NCBI GenBank assembly: GCA_937890135.1
Contig: CALBYC010000242.1
Coordinates: 1-29,656 of the forward strand
Source of the DNA: an uncultured Parabacteroides sp.
GTDB taxonomy: Bacteria > Bacteroidota > Bacteroidia > Bacteroidales > Tannerellaceae
DNA length: 29,656 nt
Direction: 5' to 3'
Both the position numbers and the translations under genes were made by a program. The notes under the pieces are model-generated. The model was not told where the DNA came from and ran no database searches. It saw nothing but the letters and a program-made list of their open reading frames with translations. Position 1 is the stretch's first letter. Every line of letters starts with the position of its first letter. This document shows, piece by piece, positions 8,379 through 15,939 of the stretch.

Positions 8379-8798
8379 GATATTATTCATAGGACAATGT
8401 GATTAAACTGGATATATTTTGCGACTGATGGCAAAAAAATGAGTAAAACGTCAATTTTAGCCACACAAGTTTATGACATCTACTCTTTAGGGGGACTCTA
8501 TGTTTACCCTAATATATTAGGAACGATTATTTTTTGAATATCGTAAGTTTGTGGGAACTTAATGGGCTCAAATCTACTGAAAAGCAATATATCGTAACTA
8601 TATATCAGACTGATATATACTCTATTTCGGTTCAAGCGTGGAACTGCAATGCAACCACATCTTTGAATGAAGGTCTTGGGAAAACCTGTGCGACAGATAT
8701 AGTTATAATACTTTCAAATCGGATGCACGTAAAATTAAGACTTAATTAGTGGGCCTTGATTGCGTTCCGCAAACGTGTCTCTCTATAAAGTTGATAAA

Positions 8799-8951
8799 TT
8801 GGTCTCACCATCTCTCACCTGCCATTTTTATACAGGCAAATCTTTGAAATTCAAATAGATATATCAGGTGAGAGATAGGTGAGAGATGCTGAAAAAGGTG
8901 AGAGATACCCCCTTAATTTCCTATGTTACAGCATGTTTTGGTCTCACCATC
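8799..8951. repeat. cluster of GGTGAGAGAT / GGTCTCACC short repeats
   Basis: AGGTGAGAGAT occurs three times: in tandem at 8866-8876 and 8877-8887, and again at 8896-8906. Its reverse complement is at 8810-8820, forming a 12-bp stem (8810-8821 with 8865-8876). TTGGTCTCACCATC occurs twice, at 8799-8812 and 8938-8951. The whole block is non-coding. Confidence 0.85.
8921..8948 (+). repeat. dispersed repeat, left copy (inverted copy at window end)
   Basis: These 28 bases match the reverse complement of 29626-29653 at 26 positions, with 21 consecutive identical bases ending in GGTCTCACC. Both copies are intergenic. Confidence 0.85.
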
Positions 8952-9005
8952 GTGACTCATCGACCACGCCGGTGCTGATAATCTCACCCGATGAAAGAAT
9001 CAAAA

Positions 9006-9034
9006 GGATGCAAGCTTTTCGCGAAAAGCTTGCG
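9006..9034. repeat. perfect palindrome within a REP-like repeat
   Basis: Positions 9010-9033 are a perfect 24-bp palindrome (arms GCAAGCTTTTCG / CGAAAAGCTTGC). The 29-base unit 9006-9034 resembles 15640-15668, with 22 of 29 positions equal without gaps. It lies 120 bases past the rmuC stop and lacks a T tract, so it is not a standard terminator. Confidence 0.6.
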
Positions 9035-9156
9035 GGCATTTCCCTGAACGGTTGAATCCCATTTGTTTCCACCATGTGAACTCTCCTTAAACAGCCAGAA
9101 CCGTTTTTCATCTTCCAGATAGTCCATTTGTAAGCCTTGGCACGGGAGTCCATGCC

Positions 9157-10410
9157 TCATGAGGTCGGATCATCTTCTAAAGGCCCGATTTCAGGAATGA
9201 TTCGGCGTGCCTCTTGTGCATCCAGCGCGTCGACATCTTTCAGCCTTCGTTGTATGGCACGTGTCCTTACTCCTAACACGTTGTCTATTTGGTTATTGGC
9301 CGTTTCGATATGTTTTTTTGCCTTTTCCAGCATTCCTCCCATCTGCTCGAATTCTTTCTTGACAGCTCCTAATATTTTCCAGACTTCCCCTGAATAGCGT
9401 TGGACGGCAAGTGTCCTGAAGCCCATCTGCAGGCTGTTCAGGATAGCGGCAAGGGTAGTGGGGCCAGTTACGACCACATGGTAATTTCGTTGCAAATCCT
9501 CTAACAGAGTGCTCCTTCTTACGACTTCGGCATAGATGCTTTCGAATGGCAAAAACATGATTCCGAATTCGGTAGTGAATGGCGGGTCCAAATATTTGTC
9601 CGATATGTCCTTGGCCATTTTACGTATAGTGTTTTCCAGCAACTTTCCGGCCGTGTCGATTTGTTGTGGGTCATTTGTGTCGTAAGCGTCGAGAAGTTGC
9701 TCGTACACGTCTTTCGGGAATTTTGCGTCAATAGGTAGATAAACCGTGTCCAATGTGTCGTCTTTCCCTGGAAGTTTGACGGCGTACTCCACCAATGCTT
9801 CCGAACCTTTTTTCGTTTTTACGTTGGCATCATATTGTTCAGGAGCTAACATTTGCTCTAACAGCATTCCTAATTGGATTTCCCCGATATTGCCACGCGT
9901 TTTGACGTTGCTCAATACCTTTTTCAGCCCTCCCACATCTTGGGCGAGGGCCTGCATTTCTCCCAATCCCTTTTGGACATTCTCCAGCTGCTCGTTTACA
10001 ATCTTGAAAGATTGAGAGATTCGCTCGTTGAGGGTCTTTTGTAACTTTTCTTCAACGGTGAGACGGATTTCCTCCAAACGTTTTTCTGTGTTTGACACAA
10101 GCCGTTGCTGCTCTTCTTTTAAATCTGAGAATTTTTCTCGTTGGATGTTGTTGAAGCTCTGGATAGACTTTTCGAGTGATAATTGGAAGTCCTTCAGCGT
10201 CGCTGTCAATTCTTCCCTGTTGTCTTTTGCTATTTCTCTGCTTTCTAAGCGGTTCAACTTGAAATCTTCTCTGAAATTTCTTTCTATCCGTTCGAATGCT
10301 TGACGTAGTTCATCTCTATTTTCCGTTTGTTTGTCATTGCTCAGCCGTCTATAGATTAAGAGTTGCATGAGCAAAACTGCCAATAATAAAGCCAAAACGA
10401 TCCAATTCAT
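9157..10410 (-). CDS. rmuC: DNA recombination protein RmuC homologue
   Basis: This 417-residue protein has the RmuC layout: an N-terminal membrane helix (about 3-20, VLALLLAVLLMQLLIY), a long coiled coil (about 25-160), and the RmuC domain (about 165-385). That domain starts TRGNIGEIQLGMLLEQML and contains LPIDAKFP, a nuclease-fold signature of the family. RmuC proteins limit inversions and other rearrangements between short inverted repeats in E. coli; the biochemical role is not settled. The start follows AAGCAAGGAA. It appears monocistronic: 184 bases with a long inverted repeat separate it from the activase gene upstream. The C-terminus (EIGPLEDDPTS) is acidic and probably disordered. Confidence 0.93.
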   Translation of the reverse strand: MNWIVLALLLAVLLMQLLIYRRLSNDKQTENRDELRQAFERIERNFREDFKLNRLESREIAKDNREELTATLKDFQLSLEKSIQSFNNIQREKFSDLKEEQQRLVSNTEKRLEEIRLTVEEKLQKTLNERISQSFKIVNEQLENVQKGLGEMQALAQDVGGLKKVLSNVKTRGNIGEIQLGMLLEQMLAPEQYDANVKTKKGSEALVEYAVKLPGKDDTLDTVYLPIDAKFPKDVYEQLLDAYDTNDPQQIDTAGKLLENTIRKMAKDISDKYLDPPFTTEFGIMFLPFESIYAEVVRRSTLLEDLQRNYHVVVTGPTTLAAILNSLQMGFRTLAVQRYSGEVWKILGAVKKEFEQMGGMLEKAKKHIETANNQIDNVLGVRTRAIQRRLKDVDALDAQEARRIIPEIGPLEDDPTS

Positions 10411-10453
10411 TTCCTTGCTTATGATTTATTGTTTTGGTTATCAATATACTTAC

Positions 10454-10548
10454 GGTGCACTGTTCCGCCTTTGGCGAATAGACTATATTTCCCTCCAATG
10501 AATTGGAAAGCGTGAATAATTATTCGCCAAGGGCGGGGTACAGTGACC
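10454..10548. repeat. long imperfect inverted repeat between the activase gene and rmuC
   Basis: The arm at 10458-10480 (CACTGT...GGCGAATA) pairs with 10521-10545 (TATTCGCC...ACAGTG) with two small gaps. GGT/ACC extends it at both ends, and CCAAT/ATTGG forms a smaller inner stem. The ~95-base unit has no T tract and no coding frame. It could be a MITE-like element or an unusual transcript end for the activase gene. Confidence 0.65.
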
Positions 10549-10594
10549 ATGATATGGTCGCATCAAAGCCATGTTTCAATGGGTTGCACTTCTC

Positions 10595-11500
10595 TTATCC
10601 CCCCTTTTGAGCTTTTATTCCAACTGCTTCAAATAATTTAATCGCATGTTGGATTTTTTCTTCTGAAGGAGCAGACATTGGAATTTGCGTCGGATTGTAT
10701 TGCGTCCCTCGCTTTTCATGTTTTCCTTTGCCAATATCATGATAGGGCAACAGGTTGACTATTTCCGGCTGTGTGGGAAGCGATGCGAGGAAAGCAGCCG
10801 ACTTGGATAGATTATCTTCATCCGCATTGACTCCTTCAATTAAAGGAATGCGAATCCAATAAGGAATGCCAGCTTCCGCCACCATCTTCAGGTTGGAGTG
10901 TATGGTTTCATTCGGCACACCCGTGAACCTTTTGTGACTTGCGGAATCCATTAATTTCAAATCGACCAGAAAGAGTTCGCAATGTTGCATGACTTGCCGC
11001 ACTACTTCAGGATTGGCAAAAAGGGTTGTGTCCACAGCACGATGTATGCCGAGTTCCCCGCAGCGTTTTAAAAGCTCCAACAAATCCTTAGGATGCATAA
11101 GGGGTTCTCCTCCACAGAATGTTACGCCTCCTTTTGAGTTGTCCAAGACCAAAGTCTCTTTTTCAATCTCTTTCATGATTTGTTCGACCGTGTATTGTTC
11201 CCCTGATATTTGCATTGCCATCGTGGGGCATACTTGAGCGCATTTGCCACATACCGTGCAAAGGGCCTTGTCGGTAACTATCCCGTCCGCCGTCAACGTA
11301 AGTGCATGGTTGGGGCAACTCTTTACGCAAGTTTGACAACCAATGCATTTTTTCTTTGTATACAGCTTCTCCGGATTCGGAGATATTCCTTCTGGATTAT
11401 GACACCAAATGCAGGACAGCGGGCATCCTTTCATGAATAAGGTGATTCGGATGCCCGGTCCGTCATTTATCGCATATCGTTTGATATCGAAAAGCAACAT
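10595..11500 (-). CDS. glycyl-radical enzyme activase (radical SAM)
   Basis: This 301-residue radical SAM protein would install the glycyl radical on the dehydratase encoded just upstream. The CxxxCxxC cluster motif is GCPLSCIWC (Cys26, Cys30, Cys33). Two extra 4Fe-4S sites are carried by a ferredoxin insert: CIGCQTCVKSC (52-62) and CTVCGKCAQVC (81-91). That insert is typical of activases for dehydratases, diol lyases and decarboxylases, and is absent from pyruvate formate-lyase activase. GGEP (130-133) binds SAM. The ATG follows the dehydratase stop by 3 bases, so the two are one operon and translation is likely coupled. The substrate protein is inferred from this pairing. Oxygen-sensitive, cytoplasmic. 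Confidence 0.92.
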   Translation of the reverse strand: MLLFDIKRYAINDGPGIRITLFMKGCPLSCIWCHNPEGISPNPEKLYTKKKCIGCQTCVKSCPNHALTLTADGIVTDKALCTVCGKCAQVCPTMAMQISGEQYTVEQIMKEIEKETLVLDNSKGGVTFCGGEPLMHPKDLLELLKRCGELGIHRAVDTTLFANPEVVRQVMQHCELFLVDLKLMDSASHKRFTGVPNETIHSNLKMVAEAGIPYWIRIPLIEGVNADEDNLSKSAAFLASLPTQPEIVNLLPYHDIGKGKHEKRGTQYNPTQIPMSAPSEEKIQHAIKLFEAVGIKAQKGG

Positions 11501-11503
11501 TTT

Positions 11504-13948
11504 TTAGAAACTTTCTTGTTCGGTACGGGCGATAACATCAGCCTGTAAGTCAGAGTTCATGTCATTGAAATAATCGCTATATCCTGCAACACGCACCAAT
11601 AAGTCGCGGTATTCTTCAGGACACCGTTGTGCGGCATATAATGTTTCAGTATCGACAATATTGAATTGAATATGATGTCCTCCTAATGCAAAATAGCTGC
11701 GGATAAGTGATGCCAATTTGGATATGTCTTCTTCTCGTTTAAGCAACGATGGCAGGAAGCGTTGGTTCAATAATGTGCCGCCGCTCTTGACTTGGTCAAG
11801 TTTGCCTAATGATTTGATGACTGCCGATGGCCCGTGGGTGTCTGCGCCGTGTGAAGGTGAAGTACCGTCCGAAATGGCTCTGCCAGCTAAGCGGCCGTTA
11901 GGCGTTGCTCCCATCACTTTGCCGAAGTACACGTGGCAAGTGGTTGAAAGCATGTTCAAGTGGAAGCATTCCCCTTTTGTGTTTGGTTTGCCTTCAATTG
12001 CGTCATATAAGTCGTCAAATACTTTCACTGCGATTTGGTCTGCATAGTCGTCATCATTTCCAAAGAAAGGCGTACGGTTCAAAATAAACTGGCGCATTGC
12101 TTCGTAGCCTTCAAAGTTATGGTCTGTCGCATCCAGTATTTCTTCCATGCTGTAAGTCTTGTCTTCGAAAACATGTTTGCGTAGTACAGAAAGGCTGTCT
12201 GTGATGGTTCCTAATCCAGTGCATTGTATGTAAGTCGTGTTATACCTCGGCCCGCAGTTGTAGTAGTCTTTGCCTTTGGCGATACAGTCGTCGATGAACA
12301 ATGACAGGAATGTGGCTGGGGCATACTTTGCAAACATCCTATCGATATAGTTGCTCACACGTACTTTCATGTCTACAAAGTAGTGGATTTGAGCCAGGAA
12401 TGCAGTGTATAATTCATCGTAGCTCTTGAATTCCCTCGGGTTTCCTGTACGTAAGCCTACTTGTTTTCCCGTAATTGGGTCAACGCCGTTGTGTAGAGTT
12501 ACTTCCAATACTTTCGGGACATTCAAATAACCCGTAAGGACATAAGCTTCTTTGCCGAAAGCTCCCACTTCTATACATCCGCTACATCCGCCTTCACGTG
12601 CGTCATGCAATGATTTGCCTTGGCGCATCAACTCCTCTACGTATACGTCTGGATTAAAGACGGATGGATAACCGTGCCCTTGACGAATGACCTTGCAGCC
12701 GGCACGCAAGAAACGTTCTGGCGTTCTTACGCTCACATGGATAGAGCTTCCCGGCTGTAATAAATGTAATTCTTCGATGGTTTCCAGCATGATATAGGAA
12801 ACTTCGCTGACTCCGTCGCTTCCATCGGCTTTAATACCCCCGATGTTCAAGTTGGTGAAGTCATTGTACGTTCCGCTTTCCTTTGCAGTGATACCTACTT
12901 TGGGAGGTGCAGTATGGTTGTTTACTTTGATGAAGAAGCATGACATCAGTTCTTTTGCCTGGTCACGTGTCAAAGTACCATCCGCAATTCCTTTTTCATA
13001 GAAAGGAGCCAAATGCTGGTCAAAGTGCCCCGGGTTCATAGCGTCCCATCCGTTCAATTCCGTAATGGTTCCTAAATGTACGAACCAATACATTTGGATG
13101 GCTTCCCAGTAGTTCCTAGGTGCGTGCGCTGGGACCCAACGGCAGACTTCCGCTATTTTTTTCAACTCTTCCACACGTTTTGGATCCTTTTCCGTCAGCG
13201 ACATCTCATCTGCCAAGTCGGCATGACGTTCAGCGAATATAATGGCTGCGTCGCATGAAATGGACATGGCTTTTAATTCTTCCTGTTTGTCTGTAGCCTC
13301 TGGGTCGTTCATGAAATCAAGAGAGTTCAGCTCTTTTTGTATCCTTTCCTTTAAGTCTAACAACCCATATTTATATACTTTTCCGTCCAAAGCCGTGTGT
13401 CCTGGCGCACGTTGCTCCATGAACTCCGTGAACATACCGACTTCATACGCCGAACGCCATTCTTGAGGAACATGGCTGAAGATACGTTCGCGTTGCGTCC
13501 GCCCTTTCCAATAGGGGATGACTTCTTTTTCGTATGTGTCAATATCTTCCTGGCTGATGGTGTAGCGTTGCAGCTCGCGGGTGTTGAGGATGTGCAAGTC
13601 TTCCACGCTATGGCATGTCAGTTCCGGGAATGTCGGGACAGCTTTGGGGCGCGGTCCTCTTTCCCCGACGATTAGTTCGTCTTTGCCGATGTAAATCGCC
13701 TTGTTCTTGCAAATCTCCAAGAAATTGAGAGCCCGAAGGATTGGAATGGGATATTTCCCCTCGTTTTCTTTGTAAAAACGGGTTTCAATTAATGCTCTCT
13801 CGATAGAGAGGGACGGGGCTGCATCAAAGGACTCTTTGCGTAAACGTTTGATGCGGTCGTTCATTCCGAAATTATTTGCAGCTACTGATGGTGCAAAAAT
13901 CGTGTCATCTCCACAACATGGGGACACTATATCATTTGCTGTATTCAT
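11504..13948 (-). CDS. hypD: trans-4-hydroxy-L-proline dehydratase (glycyl-radical enzyme, HypD type)
   Basis: This 814-residue glycyl-radical enzyme should dehydrate trans-4-hydroxy-L-proline to pyrroline-5-carboxylate, which P5C reductase turns into proline. The radical Gly789 lies in RVAGYSDY. The thiyl Cys458 and base Glu460 are in GGCSGCIEVG. Segments known to line the hydroxyproline pocket of clostridial HypD are kept: GMFTEFMEQRAPGH, TELNGWDA, KESGTYNDF and GKEAYVLTGY. GIGTITDS-like, NDDDYAD and MLSTTCHVYFG stretches also match that clade, by memory. The first 28 residues exceed the clostridial enzyme; a second ATG at 13864 is an alternative start. The activase follows at once; no proC is seen. 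A palindrome 82 bases upstream may be the operator. Substrate assignment is strong but not proven. Confidence 0.87.
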   Translation of the reverse strand: MNTANDIVSPCCGDDTIFAPSVAANNFGMNDRIKRLRKESFDAAPSLSIERALIETRFYKENEGKYPIPILRALNFLEICKNKAIYIGKDELIVGERGPRPKAVPTFPELTCHSVEDLHILNTRELQRYTISQEDIDTYEKEVIPYWKGRTQRERIFSHVPQEWRSAYEVGMFTEFMEQRAPGHTALDGKVYKYGLLDLKERIQKELNSLDFMNDPEATDKQEELKAMSISCDAAIIFAERHADLADEMSLTEKDPKRVEELKKIAEVCRWVPAHAPRNYWEAIQMYWFVHLGTITELNGWDAMNPGHFDQHLAPFYEKGIADGTLTRDQAKELMSCFFIKVNNHTAPPKVGITAKESGTYNDFTNLNIGGIKADGSDGVSEVSYIMLETIEELHLLQPGSSIHVSVRTPERFLRAGCKVIRQGHGYPSVFNPDVYVEELMRQGKSLHDAREGGCSGCIEVGAFGKEAYVLTGYLNVPKVLEVTLHNGVDPITGKQVGLRTGNPREFKSYDELYTAFLAQIHYFVDMKVRVSNYIDRMFAKYAPATFLSLFIDDCIAKGKDYYNCGPRYNTTYIQCTGLGTITDSLSVLRKHVFEDKTYSMEEILDATDHNFEGYEAMRQFILNRTPFFGNDDDYADQIAVKVFDDLYDAIEGKPNTKGECFHLNMLSTTCHVYFGKVMGATPNGRLAGRAISDGTSPSHGADTHGPSAVIKSLGKLDQVKSGGTLLNQRFLPSLLKREEDISKLASLIRSYFALGGHHIQFNIVDTETLYAAQRCPEEYRDLLVRVAGYSDYFNDMNSDLQADVIARTEQESF

Positions 13949-14029
13949 GTTTTTTTTGATTATAAAATGTTGATAAATTATGAACTTGGAAGAATATTGT
14001 TCGTATTCTCCCTTTATAGAGATGGAAAG

Positions 14030-14050
14030 ATGTTCTTAAAAATAGAACAT
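14030..14050. promoter_or_regulatory. palindromic candidate operator upstream of hypD
   Basis: ATGTTCT (14030-14036) and AGAACAT (14044-14050) form a perfect 7-bp dyad with a 7-base A/T spacer. It lies 82 bases before the hypD start, in the hypD/AlbA_2 divergent region. The size suits a dimeric regulator; which one is unknown. Confidence 0.4.
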
Positions 14051-14183
14051 TAAACAGTTATAAAGTTTTCTATACCCTTTATGAAGCATAATCAATAAAA
14101 TAATATAATCGCCCAAAAGTATGATTTATTATTGAAAAAAACAATAGTTCGCGTCTTTTTTTCTTCTTTTTTTAAGGGGGCTT

Positions 14184-14216
14184 TTTGTGTGGTATTATGG
14201 AAATATTTTATTTTTG
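14184..14216 (+). promoter_or_regulatory. promoter of the AlbA_2 gene
   Basis: TTTG (14184-14187), 21 bases, then TATTTTTG (14209-14216) fit the Bacteroidetes -33/-7 consensus. The ATG follows at 14237, leaving a short leader. Confidence 0.7.
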
Positions 14217-14236
14217 CACGCACAAATAATTGAACA

Positions 14237-14923
14237 ATGAAGAGACATCCTTTGGAAGAGCTTATCGAGCAGGGGGAGCACCAGCGGCAAGACTTTAAGT
14301 TCGAAGTCAGTGACAGCAAAAAAATAGCGCGGACTTTGAGTGCTTTTGCAAACACTGATGGGGGGAGGCTTCTGATAGGAGTGAAAGATAACGGGCATGT
14401 GTCCGGCATCCGTAGTGATGAAGAGTTTTACATGATAGAGGCGGCCTCGCAGGTATATACGATGCCCCATGTGCCCTTTTCGGCGAAGCGTTGGGACGTG
14501 AATGGCAAATGCGTTTTGGAAATAGATGTTGAGCCGGGATTTGAGCGGCCCTATCTGGCCCCTGACAAGGACGGGGAGTATCGTGCATACGTTCGTGTGG
14601 ATGATGAAAACATCTTGGCGAATGGCGTTGTTGTTCTGTCTTGGCGGAAATCACGCTCGGCGGAAGGCCGGCTGTTGAGGCTTACGGAGCCTGTGAAGTG
14701 GCTGTTGGGCTATCTCGACAACCACCCAACCGTCAGCATCGGGCAGTTTTGTCGCTTGGCCCATGTCCGTACATTTGTAGCCCGGCAAATATTGAGCGAT
14801 TTGATATCGATGGGTATTTTGGAATATATTTGGCGGGAGAAATGTTTTATTTATGGGCCGGGTAAGGCTTTCGACGCATCATGGGTGAATCAAGATTATT
14901 TATATTTGAATAAAACGATGTAG
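14237..14923 (+). CDS. AlbA_2/Schlafen-type domain protein with C-terminal winged helix
   Basis: The 228-residue protein starts with an AlbA_2 (Schlafen AAA-like, PF04326) domain: a Q-D-F-K strand, IARTLSAFANTDGGRLLIGVKDNGHVSGI (about 28-57) and a strand-rich part ending ILANGVVVLSW (about 135). The remaining 90 residues (LRLTEPVKWLLGYLDNHPTVSIGQFCRLAHVRTFVARQIL...) look like a winged helix-turn-helix. Proteins of this type are usually called putative transcriptional regulators or DNA-binding proteins; a function is not established. It is divergent from hypD across 288 bases, so a role in hypD control is possible but unproven. It has its own promoter. No Walker A ATPase motif is visible. The ECF sigma gene follows 166 bases later. 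Confidence 0.75.
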   Translation: MKRHPLEELIEQGEHQRQDFKFEVSDSKKIARTLSAFANTDGGRLLIGVKDNGHVSGIRSDEEFYMIEAASQVYTMPHVPFSAKRWDVNGKCVLEIDVEPGFERPYLAPDKDGEYRAYVRVDDENILANGVVVLSWRKSRSAEGRLLRLTEPVKWLLGYLDNHPTVSIGQFCRLAHVRTFVARQILSDLISMGILEYIWREKCFIYGPGKAFDASWVNQDYLYLNKTM

Positions 14924-15007
14924 CATGAAGATGAGCCTTGTAACTGAATAAAACTATGTAAATCTGTTAATTGTGCTAAATGGATAGGTAAATCGAAGTG
15001 ATTTCAT

Positions 15008-15015
15008 TATATTTG
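15008..15015 (+). promoter_or_regulatory. -7 promoter box of the ECF sigma gene
   Basis: TATATTTG matches TAnnTTTG, 74 bases before the ATG at 15090. The -33 region is not clear. Confidence 0.5.
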
Positions 15016-15089
15016 CGTACTCCCTAAGCGATTAAGTCTTACGGGGTATCTATGAGAGAATAAATGATGTCTGACTAAATGTTTTTTAT

Positions 15090-15596
15090 ATGAATGCTTT
15101 GCAATTTAAAAACAGCTTGATTGGTTTGCAGGAGAATATGATGAATTTTGCCTTGATGCTGACTGCGAATCGTGAAGATGCACAGGACTTGTTGCAAGAC
15201 ACGACTTTGAAAGTGTTAGATAATCAAGAAAAATATGTTGACAACGTTAACTTTAAAGGTTGGGTGCTAACCGTCATGCGGAATATTTTTATTAACAATT
15301 ACCATAAGATTGTTCGTTCGCAAACGGTGATAGACCAAAACGTGGATTTGTATAATTTGGATATAACCAATGACGACAGCTTCGTCTCTCCTGACGGGTC
15401 TTGCCAGATCTTGGAAATATCCAAGGCCATCGAGACGTTAAGCAAAGATTTGAGAATACCGTTCTCTATGTATCTGAGCGGATACAAATATAATGAAATC
15501 GCTGAAAAGTTGAAGCTTCCTTTGGGGACGGTGAAAAGTAGAATCTTTTTTGCCCGACAGCAGCTGCAGCAAGCCCTTGAGGGGTACCGGGATTAG
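15090..15596 (+). CDS. RNA polymerase sigma factor, ECF subfamily
   Basis: This 168-residue protein has only sigma regions 2 and 4, the mark of ECF factors. Region 2 (about 12-80) contains ANREDAQDLLQDTTLKVL and the DNA-melting part FKGWVLTVMRNIFINNYHK. Region 4 (about 120-165) contains YLSGYKYNEIAEKLKLPLGTVKSRIFFARQQL, the -35-reading helix-turn-helix. No anti-sigma factor, SusC/SusD pair or two-component gene is adjacent, so the regulon and signal cannot be told. The gene stands alone between the AlbA_2 gene and a convergent tRNA/ribH group, and a stem-loop after its stop may end transcription. ATG start agrees with the family. Confidence 0.92.
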   Translation: MNALQFKNSLIGLQENMMNFALMLTANREDAQDLLQDTTLKVLDNQEKYVDNVNFKGWVLTVMRNIFINNYHKIVRSQTVIDQNVDLYNLDITNDDSFVSPDGSCQILEISKAIETLSKDLRIPFSMYLSGYKYNEIAEKLKLPLGTVKSRIFFARQQLQQALEGYRD

Positions 15597-15622
15597 ACCG
15601 TCTGCCTTCCGTCCTTTTGCCA

Positions 15623-15644
15623 CATCCGTTTTCCTAAACGGATG
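15623..15644 (+). terminator. probable terminator after the sigma factor gene
   Basis: A perfect 9-bp stem CATCCGTTT / AAACGGATG with a TCCT loop lies 27 bases after the stop. It is followed by CTGCTTTTC, a poor T tract. Its right arm runs into the REP-like unit. Confidence 0.5.
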
Positions 15645-15668
15645 CTGCTTTTCTGCGGAAAGCTTGCG
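15640..15668. repeat. REP-like repeat, second copy
   Basis: Twenty-two of 29 positions equal 9006-9034 without gaps (GGATGC at the left end, AAAGCTTGCG at the right end). Intergenic, between two convergent units. Confidence 0.45.
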
Positions 15669-15723
15669 ACCCTTTTCCGAAATGGTCGTAAGCATTCTGA
15701 CAAAGGAGCGTATGAAAAACTTC

Positions 15724-15778
15724 CGGCATCGGGCATCGCGGGATTTTTTATGCCGGTGCCCCGCGCGTGGGGATGCCG
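15724..15778. repeat. G/C-rich imperfect inverted repeat
   Basis: CGGCATC (15724-15730) pairs with GATGCCG (15772-15778). Inside, CGCGGG (15737-15742) pairs with CCCGCG (15760-15765), with a T-rich loop. It sits between convergent transcripts and has no gene. Confidence 0.5.
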
Positions 15779-15803
15779 AATTTTCCCTCGGGTGATTAGG
15801 AAT

Positions 15804-15843
15804 AAAAAAAAGGACATATGGATAAATTCCGTATGTCCTTTCT
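15804..15843 (-). terminator. terminator of the tRNA operon
   Basis: On the minus strand, AAAGGACATACGGA pairs with TCCATATGTCCTTT (one mismatch) and is followed by a run of T. It lies 2 bases after the tRNA-Gly gene. Confidence 0.9.
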
Positions 15844-15845
15844 TG

Positions 15846-15918
15846 AGCGGAAGACGGGGCTCAAACCCGCGACCCCCAGCTTGGAAGGCTAGTGCTCTAT
15901 CGACTGAGCTACTTCCGC
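15846..15918 (-). tRNA. tRNA-Gly (anticodon TCC)
   Basis: The 73-nt cloverleaf has acceptor GCGGAAG / CTTCCGC with discriminator T as usual for Gly, a D arm AGCTCAGTCGATAGAGC, an anticodon loop CTTCCAA and a T arm GCGGGTTTGAGCCCCGT. CCA is not encoded. It follows tRNA-Tyr by 21 bases. Confidence 0.96.
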
Positions 15919-15939
15919 TTGTCGCATTCGGGGAGGTAG

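Larger units (their letters stand above)
8344..9156. other. long gene-free stretch with repeats
   Basis: About 800 bases separate the restriction locus from rmuC. I see no convincing gene on either strand. The left part (8344-8760) is A/T-rich and holds the restriction promoter and a weak hairpin TTAGGG/CCCTAA (8488-8512). The right part (8799-9060) is dense in short repeats listed separately. It may mark the joint of the restriction island with the older chromosome. Confidence 0.6.

Noticed and set aside
8534..8749. 71-codon plus-strand ORF in the repeat-rich gap
   Set aside because: No ribosome site or promoter at a sensible distance, no family resemblance, and composition like random intergenic DNA.
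8799..8906. CRISPR array
   Set aside because: The repeats are only 11 bases, unevenly spaced and partly adjacent, with no spacers and no cas genes.
8944..9153. 69-codon minus-strand ORF after rmuC
   Set aside because: It mostly translates the palindrome and repeat unit at 9006-9034; another frame is just as open, so it is best seen as repeat DNA.
11504..13948. Pyruvate formate-lyase as identity of the glycyl-radical enzyme
   Set aside because: PFL has two adjacent active cysteines and a single-cluster activase; here the motif is GCIEVG and the activase has two extra clusters, fitting HypD.
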